Assembly: GCA_035292685.1 (NCBI GenBank) | Contig: DATDPP010000033.1 | Span: forward strand, 1-45,828 | Source of the DNA: JALYNX01 sp035292685 | Lineage (GTDB): Bacteria > Actinomycetota > Acidimicrobiia > Spongiisociales > ZC4RG35 | Reading direction: 5' to 3' | Length of the DNA: 45,828 bases | Shown here: one piece after another, positions 23,420 through 32,542 of the stretch | How the letters are laid out: every line of letters begins with the position of its first letter | Numbering within the stretch: position 1 is the first letter of the stretch | Made by a program: the position numbers and the translations under genes | Notes under the pieces: model-generated | Seen by the model: only the letters and a program-made list of their open reading frames with translations | The model's database searches: none | What the model was told of the DNA's origin: nothing

Positions 23420-25739
23420 CCCCGGCAACTCCGATGCCGACGAGAAGAGCGATCGCCGCCACCGAGAGGATCAGGCCCCCGGTCTCGGCCCAGGTGTTCT
23501 TGAATTCGAGAGTCACGTTCTCGCTGGTTGGGACCACCACCATCAAGGATGGCGCGGCCCGCCAGGGCCCATCAGCGCCCTCGGCGGTCCAGTTCGGGAA
23601 GTAGGAGACCTTCACCAGATGGGGAACCCCAACGGCTGAGGTGTGGAAGCTGATCCGGTGATCTTCAACGACCACATTGGATACAGCATCCGGCGGGACC
23701 TGGAGTGTCTGATTGGGGCGCTCGTCCAACGACTCGATCCGAGGCCATTCCTCGGGACCATCCGCAACCACCCACCTCGACAGATTGTCGACGTCCTCGT
23801 ACCACTCGAGTGACATGTCGTAAAAGCTGGGAAGGGTTACGCCGTCTTCACCCGTGACAGCCGAGTGCCCCGTCATCAGGTCCAACAGCCCCCTCTCCTC
23901 GACGTCGTACACGGAAGGCAAGAAACCAGCGGCCTCGACCAGGCCGGTCTCGGGCAAGGCATAGATCGTGAACGGTGTGGTAGTTGCGATCTTGGTGAGT
24001 TCGGGCATCCCGTCCGCCTTCTCCGTGGCCTCCAGTGTGACCGATACGTAGTACGAGACACCGAAGAACTGGAGGTGCTTGATCCCGCGGTCCATGTCGC
24101 CCGTGTGATACGTGAGGCCCGGTATGGGGTTGGATGGCTTCTCCGACATCTCTGATGAGTTGATGAAATGGAACGGGGTCGTCAACGACGACTCGAAGTA
24201 CAGACCCTCCATCGACTTTTGGGATCCCTCGGTCCAATACGGGATGAGCATCGGTGACATCGGGGTCCCATATCGATTGAGAGCCTCGTTGTTTGCCTCC
24301 CAGTGAACCCGTCCATCGGGAAGCTGCTCGAGCTCCACCATGAGAGACTCGTACTCCGGCCAAGGTTGCTTCGACTCGTAGCCCTCATAGTTCCACTTGG
24401 ACCAGCCATCGATGAAGGTGACCCCGGCCAGCGCGCCCAACACGATCACGGCCGAGACCGAGGTGATCAAGAAATGCCTTGTGCTGATGTCGGGAGACCA
24501 AAAAAGCGAGAGGACCACCACCCCGGCCCCGGCCACGGCCACCGGGACCCAGGCCCAGACCGGGAAATCCGCGGCGTCGGCCACCAGAGAGGCGGCGACC
24601 ACAGTGGCAGTGACGATGAACAGTCGCGCCCAATGTGTGGAGACCCGGGATGGGAGCCGGCGTGAAACCCAGATCGCCGCGGCGCCAACACCAACCGCTG
24701 CAAAGAAGCCAACACCGAAGTACCAGTACGGAAGCAGTCTCCCGTTCCACAGTTTCCAACGCTCCCCACCAAAAATGTCAGGGAGCAGCTCAGGGAGAGC
24801 GGTAGGCAGGGGAAAATAGATGAGCGGAAGCAGGGTTGCTGCCATCAAGGGCCCGGCGCGCGACGTGTGGCGACTGGCCCAGATCGCCCCGGGAATCGCC
24901 AATGGGATCAGAAGCCACAACTCGACCGGAAACACCTCCTCCCACCGGGTGAGGGGAGACCAGGCCATATCCGAGGTCAGCCCGATGCGGGCGACCAACG
25001 GCACCACCCAAAAGGCGGCGATGGCGAAACCCCAAAACGAGATCGCCAGAGTGCGCCACAGCCCTCGGCGCCAGGGAAGGACGAAGAGCGAGGCGAACAC
25101 AACCACGATCGTTGTGAGCACATGGGAGAGAACGGTCGCCGCCAGCGCCAGAGCCGCCCACTTCAGGTACTTCGCGTCCTCCCGGACAGATCGGATGAGC
25201 AGGGCGAGGTAGAGCAGGGATAGGGAAAACGACCAGGAGTAGGCGAACTCACCGGCGAGGGTGGAGGCGACGTTGCCCCCGTAGATCGAATAGCTCTCCA
25301 AGAAGGCGAACACTGCACCCGAGCCGGCGGCCACGATCGCCACGTGTCGACTGAGCCGCATCGAGCGGGCCAGGTAATAGGCAGCCGGTGCCAGGGCGAG
25401 CAACCCCATCACCGTCACCACCTTGAAGGCGACACCGTAAGGCAGCACCACATCGAGCACGACGATCAGCAAAGACGGCAGGGGAAAGTAGAAGTAGAAG
25501 GCGGGGAAGCCCGCAAACCAGTCGTTGGACCAGCCGAGGATTCTCCATTCGGGAAGAAGGTGGTCCCTGAGGTATGCGGGACCGAAGACATGTGCCCCCA
25601 TGTCGCCACCGGTGGGGGTCGTCGCCGACAGGACCCAACCCGGGTTCAGGACGATGAGGATCACCAACGAGATCCCGGCGACGGTGAGAAAGGTTGGCCA
25701 CCGGACTACGGGGCCGCCGACCCTCCGGGGGAGGGTCAT
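23370..25739 (-). CDS. GT-C-like polytopic membrane protein (PTPS-related domain)
   Basis: The 789-residue protein has about a dozen hydrophobic segments in the first 480 residues and one at the C terminus (LILSVAAIALLVGIGVAGV), with a large extracytoplasmic domain between. The segment TGGDMGAHVFGPAYLRDHLLP followed by GFPAFYFYFPLPSLL fits the 6-pyruvoyl-tetrahydropterin-synthase-related membrane family, now seen as polyprenyl-phosphate-sugar-using GT-C enzymes. The acidic D in the first loop (GGD) would be the candidate catalytic residue. The start ATG at 25739 overlaps the zinc-ribbon stop by 3 bp. It is the last gene of the seven-gene operon starting at 30896. The substrate is unknown. Confidence 0.75.
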   Translation of the reverse strand: MTLPRRVGGPVVRWPTFLTVAGISLVILIVLNPGWVLSATTPTGGDMGAHVFGPAYLRDHLLPEWRILGWSNDWFAGFPAFYFYFPLPSLLIVVLDVVLPYGVAFKVVTVMGLLALAPAAYYLARSMRLSRHVAIVAAGSGAVFAFLESYSIYGGNVASTLAGEFAYSWSFSLSLLYLALLIRSVREDAKYLKWAALALAATVLSHVLTTIVVVFASLFVLPWRRGLWRTLAISFWGFAIAAFWVVPLVARIGLTSDMAWSPLTRWEEVFPVELWLLIPLAIPGAIWASRHTSRAGPLMAATLLPLIYFPLPTALPELLPDIFGGERWKLWNGRLLPYWYFGVGFFAAVGVGAAAIWVSRRLPSRVSTHWARLFIVTATVVAASLVADAADFPVWAWVPVAVAGAGVVVLSLFWSPDISTRHFLITSVSAVIVLGALAGVTFIDGWSKWNYEGYESKQPWPEYESLMVELEQLPDGRVHWEANNEALNRYGTPMSPMLIPYWTEGSQKSMEGLYFESSLTTPFHFINSSEMSEKPSNPIPGLTYHTGDMDRGIKHLQFFGVSYYVSVTLEATEKADGMPELTKIATTTPFTIYALPETGLVEAAGFLPSVYDVEERGLLDLMTGHSAVTGEDGVTLPSFYDMSLEWYEDVDNLSRWVVADGPEEWPRIESLDERPNQTLQVPPDAVSNVVVEDHRISFHTSAVGVPHLVKVSYFPNWTAEGADGPWRAAPSLMVVVPTSENVTLEFKNTWAETGGLILSVAAIALLVGIGVAGVRRKRAGSSSGPEGPA

Positions 25740-25912
25740 GACCGATGCTGGCGGACGATCTCCAAGACCTGAGCGACGTCGATGTCGACTCCCTCGCGGT
25801 TCCACCACTTTTCCTCACAGTTGTGACAGGAGAAGAAGCGGACTTCCGTGCCGTCAGGCAGGAGATGTTCGATCTCGATCACGTCAGGTTGAGAGCACTG
25901 GGGGCAGTCCAT
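25736..25912 (-). CDS. Small zinc-ribbon protein
   Basis: The 58-residue protein has paired CxxC motifs: MDCPQC (C3, C6) and SCHNCEEKWW (C29, C32), separated by a short beta-like stretch. This is a typical zinc ribbon. A longer start would add eleven residues without a better ribosome site, so the ATG at 25912 is preferred. Its stop overlaps the start of the GT-C-like membrane protein gene, implying co-translation. Function is not known. Confidence 0.65.
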   Translation of the reverse strand: MDCPQCSQPDVIEIEHLLPDGTEVRFFSCHNCEEKWWNREGVDIDVAQVLEIVRQHRS

Positions 25913-25963
25913 ATCGGTTTTCGTTGCTGGTTGGGGTGGCCACATGCTACGACCAGCCCAGAC

Positions 25964-26242
25964 TTACGACAACGAGCCCTCCTCCAACAGACGCCCGACA
26001 TAACGGCTACGCCGTCTCCCCTCCTCGGTCCAATAGGCGTACCAGTAAGGGCCATGGGGACATCTGGTGCAACCGGCCTTCCCACATCGGACAGCCTGCT
26101 TGCGGAGGCGCACCTGGGGATGATCGTCGGTGATGAGTGCGCCGGACCTCTGCAATTGGGCCCTGGTAAGGATCAGGAGGCGTCTCAGATCATGCTCATC
26201 GAGGTCTTTGACCGCGTCGAGCAGATCGCGGTCAAGTGCCAT
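25964..26242 (-). CDS. DUF6788-like small protein
   Basis: The 92-residue protein has an N-terminal helical half and a C-terminal Cys-rich motif VRCGKAGCTRCPHGPYWYAY followed by basic RRRSRYVG. The CGKxGCxxC-HGPYWY pattern recalls DUF6788 proteins, which are often found near mobile genes, but a function is not known. The start overlaps the DUF3499 stop by one base (TGATG). Its presence inside a glycan operon is unusual. Base composition does not differ obviously from its neighbours. Confidence 0.6.
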   Translation of the reverse strand: MALDRDLLDAVKDLDEHDLRRLLILTRAQLQRSGALITDDHPQVRLRKQAVRCGKAGCTRCPHGPYWYAYWTEEGRRRSRYVGRLLEEGSLS

Positions 26243-26463
26243 CACGCAACCGACAACGGGGCGAAGAGCCTGGTCACGGTCCGCCGATCAGTGAGGGTCC
26301 AGCCCTGTGGCGGGATCATTCGATCGGCGTGATCGGCACACAAGGCATACCCGAACATCCCGCCATCCCCGACGAGATCGTCGAGCCAGACCGCAGCGTC
26401 GCCGTACAAAAACGTCATCAGGGCTGCCGAGGGCGAGCCACACCGGACACAACTGAGAACCAT
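26242..26463 (-). CDS. DUF3499-family protein
   Basis: The 73-residue protein has LSCVRCGSPSAALMTFLYGD, then YALCADHADRMIPPQGW. This matches the actinobacterial DUF3499 family, in which CxxxxC and LCxxHxxR residues likely bind zinc. In Mycobacterium and Streptomyces it sits between manB and the whiB/cofD genes, as here. ATG at 26463 is chosen; a GTG a few codons upstream is possible. Function is unknown. Confidence 0.72.
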   Translation of the reverse strand: MVLSCVRCGSPSAALMTFLYGDAAVWLDDLVGDGGMFGYALCADHADRMIPPQGWTLTDRRTVTRLFAPLSVA

Positions 26464-26495
26464 GACGAGCACGGTAGAAGTCGCCTCATCCCCAT

Positions 26496-26861
26496 TCAAG
26501 GACTCAACACTTCGAGACCGCCTCCGGGCAGACCCCGATAGAGGGTGGAACCTGCCGACTCGCTGACGATCAGGGTCGCAGGTACGGCTTGCACCCCCAG
26601 CTCCCTGAAGACACCAGGCTCCGATTCCCAACTCAATTCGACGAAGCCCGATGGCCCGTACGCTTCGGCGAGGACACGGCGGGCGGCGGCGCAGTCCGGG
26701 CATGAAGCAGAGGTGAAAAGATAAACGCCGCGGCCGAGGATCTCTTGCCGAACCCGGATCGGGCGGCGGCGACCGTCCCGCTCCCTCAGTATCAGCACCA
26801 CCGCGACCGCTACAACCAGGCCTGCCAGGACCATGGAAATCCGGGCGCCGATCTCACTCAT
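26496..26861 (-). CDS. Membrane-anchored thioredoxin-like protein
   Basis: The 121-residue protein has one N-terminal TM helix (VLAGLVVAVAVVLIL, residues 11-25), then a thioredoxin-like domain with CPDC (C54-C57) in LFTSASCPDCAAARRVL and a cis-Pro region VQAVPATLIV. The topology places the redox site either outside or at the membrane, pointing to extracytoplasmic thiol redox chemistry. It overlaps the DUF5719 stop by 8 bp. It may keep cysteines of a secreted partner in the right state; the partner is not identified. Confidence 0.75.
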   Translation of the reverse strand: MSEIGARISMVLAGLVVAVAVVLILRERDGRRRPIRVRQEILGRGVYLFTSASCPDCAAARRVLAEAYGPSGFVELSWESEPGVFRELGVQAVPATLIVSESAGSTLYRGLPGGGLEVLSP

Positions 26862-28140
26862 CGATTATCGGGCAAGCCGAGGCGACGCCAATCGAGCCTC
26901 CGATCGACGCAGACCAACTCGCCACGAGGACGCCGTCTCCCTCGATGGTGTAGCCGAGAGCCGGATCCGGGGCCGTCGCCACTTCGACAACTCCTCCCGC
27001 AGGAACCGAGACCGCGACCGTCTCCGAGACCGATCGCAATGTGGTGACCTCGGCCCCGACATCCTCCAGGCCAGGATTGAAGAGGGTTATCCAACCGGAT
27101 CCACCAGGCACAGAGCCCGCGCCCGGTAGCAACAGACCCGAAGCCGGTGTTGTCGAACCGGATGTCATCGCCACCCCCGTTTCGCTGGTGACGCGCAGAA
27201 ACGCGCCGACCGGGCCCGTGGTCACCACCCGAATGGCCGAAGCGATGGGTGTAACCCCCCCAATATCTACCACCGCCTGGCCCCGACCCGGTATGACGCC
27301 GGTTTCGAAGCCCTCGACTAAACCTTCAGGCCCGTAAAAGTCGACCTGGTACTCGACCTCGGCTTCACCGGCGGCGACCACGACCTGTCTCGATTCGAGA
27401 CCATGAGAAACCGGGATGAACCACTCCTGAGCAGGTGCGACCGCATCCCAGATCGCATTGTCGGTTCCGATGCCAAAACGGCCCCCGGCTAGAACCCCCC
27501 CGATTTCGACCGCGATCGCGACCGTCATCCATTCTCGACCGGGAAGGATCTCTGCGAGGTCGACCAGAACCGTGGACCGGGCCGGAACGATGACGGAATC
27601 CAACGCGGTGTTCGACTCCAAACCTCCATCCGACTGAACGGTGAGATTCAGAATCGCCTGTCCGGCGTAAGGATTCATCAGCTGGACTTCGAAGCGTTGG
27701 TCACTCAAGGTCGAACCACCTCCGAGGATCAACTCTCCGCCGGCTTCGGCCGGACAGGTGTCGATGGACAGGGAATCAGCGCCGACCACGACCGAGGCCG
27801 TTGCCGAGGAGGCGGCCGGGAACTCGAGGAGTGCTCCCCCGACGCCTACCGCAGCGACGTCGGCAACGGGGACGGACCATGCTCCGGATTCACCGGTCTC
27901 GAAGTCGAGGCTTCCAACGGCAGAGCCGGCCGCGAATGCGGTGAGAACACCTGCTCCGTCCACCGTAGAGACGACGCCGATGATGGATGACCGCCCGCTT
28001 CCCTCCTCGAACGCGCAGACCGCCATCGCCGGCGCGTCAACCGCGGCCGCTGGGGCTGGCTGGGGCGGGTCGAGCGCCGGAACAGCAAGGGCTCCGGCTG
28101 CAAGGACAACCACTAGGAACACCCGAAGCCAGCTTCTCAA
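26854..28140 (-). CDS. Secreted DUF5719-family protein
   Basis: The 428-residue protein has a signal peptide (MRSWLRVFLVVVLAAGALAVPA) and a rest made of beta-rich repeats with little charge (for example VIVPARSTVLVDLAEILPG, PAGGVVEVATAPDPALGY). This agrees with the actinobacterial DUF5719 family, found next to a giant glycosyltransferase and cofD. It is probably exported and works with the glycosyltransferase in cell-surface assembly, but no activity is known. Its start overlaps the giant GT stop by 4 bp. Confidence 0.75.
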   Translation of the reverse strand: MRSWLRVFLVVVLAAGALAVPALDPPQPAPAAAVDAPAMAVCAFEEGSGRSSIIGVVSTVDGAGVLTAFAAGSAVGSLDFETGESGAWSVPVADVAAVGVGGALLEFPAASSATASVVVGADSLSIDTCPAEAGGELILGGGSTLSDQRFEVQLMNPYAGQAILNLTVQSDGGLESNTALDSVIVPARSTVLVDLAEILPGREWMTVAIAVEIGGVLAGGRFGIGTDNAIWDAVAPAQEWFIPVSHGLESRQVVVAAGEAEVEYQVDFYGPEGLVEGFETGVIPGRGQAVVDIGGVTPIASAIRVVTTGPVGAFLRVTSETGVAMTSGSTTPASGLLLPGAGSVPGGSGWITLFNPGLEDVGAEVTTLRSVSETVAVSVPAGGVVEVATAPDPALGYTIEGDGVLVASWSASIGGSIGVASACPIIDE

Positions 28141-30896
28141 CGTCGTGCCCTTCCCACCACGATCGCGCCAACTGCCAGAGCGAATAGACCGACCGACGCC
28201 ACGGAAATCAATAGGGCGACCGTGTCGGGTTGGTAACTGGCGGCCCCGTCATCGCCCGCCACAGAGACTGCCCAATCCGCGGTCTCAGGTTCTGGAAACC
28301 ATCGTCGGTCGCCGTTGACGGAGAGAAGCACCCGGTTCGGGGTCGTGTCCCCTGCAAAACCGGCGCCGTCCCTGGTCCAGACCGAGCCTTCAACCGCGGC
28401 CATCGGCACCGCACTCGGGTTCTCGTAAACCCGCGCCTCGGGATCGAGCGGTGTCGGCACGAGGTCGAGCTGGACCGCGAGCACTTCGTCGATGTACGAC
28501 TCCGGGCCCTCGACAACGACCCAATCAACGGCGAACCCGGCCAGGGTGTCACCCGGACGAAGGTCGGACCCCGAGGCGAGCATCTGGATCGCCTCGTCGA
28601 GTTGGTCGTCGCCGGGGAGTGGGTCGGGGAGCCAGACCTCCTCCTGCGTCATGCCTGAGCCGTCAAAGAGTCGATACCAGATACCGGGCCCGGGTCGGGC
28701 CTCACCGGGGATTGACTCGCGATCCAGCGACAGGAGGAGGATACGACCAGGGCCACCCTCTCCAGCCAACGTCTCGGCAAAGCCATACCGCTGGTTCAGA
28801 TCTCCCGCAGGAAGGCCGAGCCGGCCTCCGGCCATCGAGCCCACGGACAGCAGGAGGATCGCCACCGCGGCCACAGCTGCAAGCACTCGCCGCGGCTCCA
28901 AAGACAGACGATCCAGGGCCGAAGCCACCACGAGTGCGGTCCCGAACGAGGCGGTTATCAGCAGAGCCTCTTCGACTCCCGGCCCACCAGCGGGAAAACG
29001 CACCACCACCAGGCTGGTGAGGCTGAGGGTCGCTCCAACCAGGGCGATCCGCCCGACCCTCTCCTCGTCGAACACAAGTGGGAGGACTGCCAGGGTCAAC
29101 AAGATGGGCCATAGCTCAGCGACCTCCAGACCGAGGCGACGATCGGTTTCGATGAGCCAGCCCGAGTCGGCGAGCAGGAAGGGCACGGCGACGACAAGGC
29201 CTACCAAACCCGCAAACCCGAGCCAGATGTGGGATCTCGCAGCGCCGAACGCGCGCATCAAGAGGCCGGTTGCCAATGGGATCAGTGCCAGAACAGGTGA
29301 CATCGCCGCCAGAAGCAAAGACCAGGCGACCACCCAGGCGTAACGCGTCAACCTCTTTTCCTCGGGGTGGGACGGGTTGACGAAGATCGAACGGACCGCC
29401 CAGGGAAGAACCGAGGCTGCTCCGAGGGCCAACCATGAACCGGCACCCAAGGCGACAGCCGTGCCCGGTCCTGCGAGAAGGACCAGGCCGGACAAATAAC
29501 GACCCGGGCCCGTCAATCCGAGGCGTCCTGCGAGCCGACCCATTCCCGACACCGCAAGGATCGCGGCGCCGATTGTCATCAACGTTCGGGCCGCGCCTTC
29601 TGCCCCAAACCAGAGAGACGAGCCCAGCCCGGTGACCCCTGTGGAGGGATGCACCGGGGCCGGAGCCCCGAGCCCGGAGTCATTCCACCCCCCAAAGAAC
29701 CGGGACAGGGCCACGGAGGGCGGCTCGAACTCGAAACTCGAGCCGATGTTGGGAACGGCGGTGAAGAAGAAGGAGCGGGCGGCCAACACCACCACTGCGA
29801 CCGCGATCAGGGCGCCCCAGATCCCCGGGCTCGACCAGACACGGCGCGTCCCCCGCGCCAACGCCTTGTCGGAGTCGAACATGGTCAACAATCGGTCGGT
29901 GATCTCGGCTCCGAGATCACGAATGCGCACCGAGCCCCGCGCTTGGAAGCGAAAGAGCTCTTCGTCACCGAAGGCTCGCACCGGTTTGAACCTGCGACGT
30001 GCGGTGATGGTCGAAGGCAAGTGGGCGAGATTCCATCCCCACGAGGCTGCGTGGCGGGCGGCAGGCCTCCAACGGAGGAGCACCAGATTGAACAACGAGT
30101 CGACAAGCCCCACGAAGAGGAGGAAGGGGACCACCCATGCGAGAGTGATCAGTCGATAGGCCTTGAGCATGGCTCGCAGGCGCCCGGCCTGCTCCCGCCA
30201 GCCCCGACCAGCCTGCCCACAACGACCCTGGTGATAAACCTCGGAGGACGGCACGGTGATCACGCGGCCACCTGAGAGCCTGACCCTCTGAGAGAAATCG
30301 AGACCGGCCGCCCCGGGCCGCAGAAGGTCATCGAGACCTCCCAGGCCCTGCGCGAGATCGCGACGCACCAACATCGAAACCGAGGACACGAACGCCACCT
30401 CGCGGACGACATCGTATTGCTGGAGATCGATCTCACCCTCGTCCAGACCCGAGAAGGGCTCGCCAAAGACGTCGGTGGCGCTTCCTATCGATTCCAGTTC
30501 GTCCCGGGTGCCCGCCACGAGGAGCTTGGAACCTCCAAGAGAGGCTTCGTTACGCTCCACCTCCGACACCAGCGCAGCCAGGGCGTCGGGTCGGGGACGA
30601 GCGTCGGAGTGGAGGATCCACAGGTAGTCCACGTCGTGAGCGGTCGAAGCGATGGCATCCTCGAGCGTGAGTGACCGTCCATCGCCCTCTGGCGACTCGA
30701 CCACCGGGTCACCGACGACCACGACCTCTTCGACCGAGCCATACACTTGGCGTTCGACAGTGGCAAGTGCTGCTTCCAGATCCGCGCCTTCGACCAGGGT
30801 GACCACAACCTTGACCTTGGGCGTGCTCGAAGGCGCTTGGTTTGTTGATTCCTCCACGACAAGCGGAGTCGAGGCATTGGTCATGCGGAAGGACAT
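28137..30896 (-). CDS. Giant GT2 glycosyltransferase fused to polytopic membrane domain
   Basis: The protein is about 919 residues. The N-terminal GT-A domain (about residues 25-230) has VKVVVTLVEGADLEAAL, the metal region LWILHSDARPRPDAL and LDFSQRVRLSGG, ending EVYHQGRCG. It is followed by around ten TM segments and a C-terminal extracytoplasmic stretch with a final TM (VALLISVASVGLFALAVGAIV). Mycobacterial galactofuranosyl or rhamnosyl enzymes of this locus differ, so the substrate is open. Start codons are ambiguous (ATG at 30896 or 30884) and no SD is visible. It is the first gene of the operon that ends at 23370 and is divergent from cofD with about 40 bp between. Confidence 0.8.
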   Translation of the reverse strand: MSFRMTNASTPLVVEESTNQAPSSTPKVKVVVTLVEGADLEAALATVERQVYGSVEEVVVVGDPVVESPEGDGRSLTLEDAIASTAHDVDYLWILHSDARPRPDALAALVSEVERNEASLGGSKLLVAGTRDELESIGSATDVFGEPFSGLDEGEIDLQQYDVVREVAFVSSVSMLVRRDLAQGLGGLDDLLRPGAAGLDFSQRVRLSGGRVITVPSSEVYHQGRCGQAGRGWREQAGRLRAMLKAYRLITLAWVVPFLLFVGLVDSLFNLVLLRWRPAARHAASWGWNLAHLPSTITARRRFKPVRAFGDEELFRFQARGSVRIRDLGAEITDRLLTMFDSDKALARGTRRVWSSPGIWGALIAVAVVVLAARSFFFTAVPNIGSSFEFEPPSVALSRFFGGWNDSGLGAPAPVHPSTGVTGLGSSLWFGAEGAARTLMTIGAAILAVSGMGRLAGRLGLTGPGRYLSGLVLLAGPGTAVALGAGSWLALGAASVLPWAVRSIFVNPSHPEEKRLTRYAWVVAWSLLLAAMSPVLALIPLATGLLMRAFGAARSHIWLGFAGLVGLVVAVPFLLADSGWLIETDRRLGLEVAELWPILLTLAVLPLVFDEERVGRIALVGATLSLTSLVVVRFPAGGPGVEEALLITASFGTALVVASALDRLSLEPRRVLAAVAAVAILLLSVGSMAGGRLGLPAGDLNQRYGFAETLAGEGGPGRILLLSLDRESIPGEARPGPGIWYRLFDGSGMTQEEVWLPDPLPGDDQLDEAIQMLASGSDLRPGDTLAGFAVDWVVVEGPESYIDEVLAVQLDLVPTPLDPEARVYENPSAVPMAAVEGSVWTRDGAGFAGDTTPNRVLLSVNGDRRWFPEPETADWAVSVAGDDGAASYQPDTVALLISVASVGLFALAVGAIVVGRARR

Positions 30897-30938
30897 TGTG
30901 AACCGGGTCGCGGCGCTGAGCAATATCGGGGGCGGTCC

Positions 30939-31847
30939 GTGAAGGTGGTGGAGCTCTCAGGCGGGGTCGGAGGTGCCCGACTCGGGAGGGGCCTCGCCTC
31001 TATCGAAGAACTAGATCTCACCCTGATCGTCAACGTCGGCGACGACGACCTGATCCACGGATTGACGGTGTCACCGGACCTCGACACCGTGATCTACACC
31101 CTCGCCGGTGTCGAGGGGCCGGCGGGGTGGGGCCGCAGGGGAGACACCTTCACAGCCAACGACGAACTGGGCCGACTCGGGTTGGACAACCGATTCCGAC
31201 TCGGAGACCTCGACCTCGCCCTGAACCTCTACCGGAGCGCCCGACTCGGTGCCGGGCACTTGCTCTCCGAGGTCACAGACACCATCCGACAGCGATTCGA
31301 CATCGTCCCGATGATCCTCCCCGCGACCGACGACATGCTTCGGACCGAGGTCAAGGTCGCATCAGGTGATTGGCTCTCGTTCCAGGAGTACTTCGTGCAT
31401 AGAGAGCACCGCGACGAAGTGATCGAGCTTCGGTTTCGCGGCGCCAACGAGTCTCGTCCCGCCCCCGGTGCACTCGACATCATCAAAGCCTCCGACGTCG
31501 TGGTCATCGCCCCTTCCAACCCGCCCCTCTCCATCTGGCCCATCCTCGCCGTTCCCGGCATCCGCGAGGCGGTGGCTCGCCACCCTCGGGTCATCGCGAT
31601 CAGCCCCTTGTTCGGGGGCAGGGCACTCAAGGGCCCCGCCGATCGTGTTCTCGCTTCGCTAGGGCTCGATCCGGGCAACAGAGGGGTGGCAATGGCTTAT
31701 GAGGGGCTGGCCGACACTCTGGTCGTCGACACGTCGGATGCGGCTGATGCAGCCGTAATCGACAATACCGAAGTGGTTGTCGAAGACACCCGGTTCGGGG
31801 ATCCGGCGACGGCGACCCGATTGGGTCGAGTCATACTCGGGCTGTGA
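30939..31847 (+). CDS. cofD: 2-phospho-L-lactate / phosphoenolpyruvate transferase (F420 biosynthesis)
   Basis: The 302-residue enzyme (FbiA in mycobacteria) joins the phospho-lactate or enolpyruvyl moiety to Fo. It begins VVELSGGVGGARLGRGLA, then has LTLIVNVGDDDLIHGLTVSPDLDT and VVIAPSNPPLSIWPIL, all CofD hallmarks. The start is GTG at 30939. Its stop overlaps the cofE GTG start, so the two are translationally coupled. The cofC/fbiD and Fo synthase genes are not in the window. Confidence 0.95.
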   Translation: MKVVELSGGVGGARLGRGLASIEELDLTLIVNVGDDDLIHGLTVSPDLDTVIYTLAGVEGPAGWGRRGDTFTANDELGRLGLDNRFRLGDLDLALNLYRSARLGAGHLLSEVTDTIRQRFDIVPMILPATDDMLRTEVKVASGDWLSFQEYFVHREHRDEVIELRFRGANESRPAPGALDIIKASDVVVIAPSNPPLSIWPILAVPGIREAVARHPRVIAISPLFGGRALKGPADRVLASLGLDPGNRGVAMAYEGLADTLVVDTSDAADAAVIDNTEVVVEDTRFGDPATATRLGRVILGL

Positions 31848-32542
31848 ACCTCCAGATCATCCCAGTGACCGGGATCGGGATCGTGGCCCCCGGAGACGAC
31901 CTGGCGTCGTTGGTAGCCGTGGCCCTCGAGCCCCTGGCGCCAAACCCGGGTGACGTAATCGTGATCACCCACAAGATCGTGTCCAAAGCGGAAGGGGCCG
32001 TCGTTCGGATCGAAGGCGACGCGGAGGAGTTTCGCCGGCGCCTGATCGAGTCAGAGGCGGTCTCGATCGTTCGTCGTCGTGGAGACCTGATCATCGCCGA
32101 GACCAGGCACGGGTTCATCTGTGCCAATGCCGGCATCGACCGGTCCAACACCGAGCCGGGCACCTTGGTGCTCCTCCCCGAGGACCCCGATCGGTCGGCC
32201 CACCGCATCCGGACCAGATTGGAGCGGCATTTCTCGGTCGACCTACCGGTCATCATCTCGGACACGTTCGGCCGACCGTGGCGCAAGGGACTGACAGACG
32301 TCGCGATCGGCGTCTCCGGACTCGAGGCGATCCTCGACTTGAGAGGGACGAGGGACTGGACGGGCCATGAGCTCGAAGTCACCGAGGTCGCAGTAGCCGA
32401 CGAGTTGGCCGCCGCCGCCGATCTCGTCATGGGCAAGGCGGAGGGGATACCGGCTGCCTTGATTCGTGGGTACAGCGGGCCCCGGGGTGACGGGAGAGGC
32501 CGGGACCTGGTTAGGCCTGCGAGTGAGGATCTGTTCCGTTGA
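31844..32542 (+). CDS. cofE: Coenzyme F420:L-glutamate ligase
   Basis: The 232-residue protein adds glutamates to F420-0. Motifs: VIVITHKIVSKAEG near residue 38, RHGFICANAGIDRSN, and DTFGRPWRKGLTDVAIG, which form the nucleotide and metal sites. The C-terminal nitroreductase-like domain of mycobacterial FbiB is missing, so this is the CofE-only, archaeal-like length. The GTG start overlaps the cofD stop. The stop codon (32540-32542) overlaps the first base of a heptad repeat array. Confidence 0.93.
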   Translation: MNLQIIPVTGIGIVAPGDDLASLVAVALEPLAPNPGDVIVITHKIVSKAEGAVVRIEGDAEEFRRRLIESEAVSIVRRRGDLIIAETRHGFICANAGIDRSNTEPGTLVLLPEDPDRSAHRIRTRLERHFSVDLPVIISDTFGRPWRKGLTDVAIGVSGLEAILDLRGTRDWTGHELEVTEVAVADELAAAADLVMGKAEGIPAALIRGYSGPRGDGRGRDLVRPASEDLFR

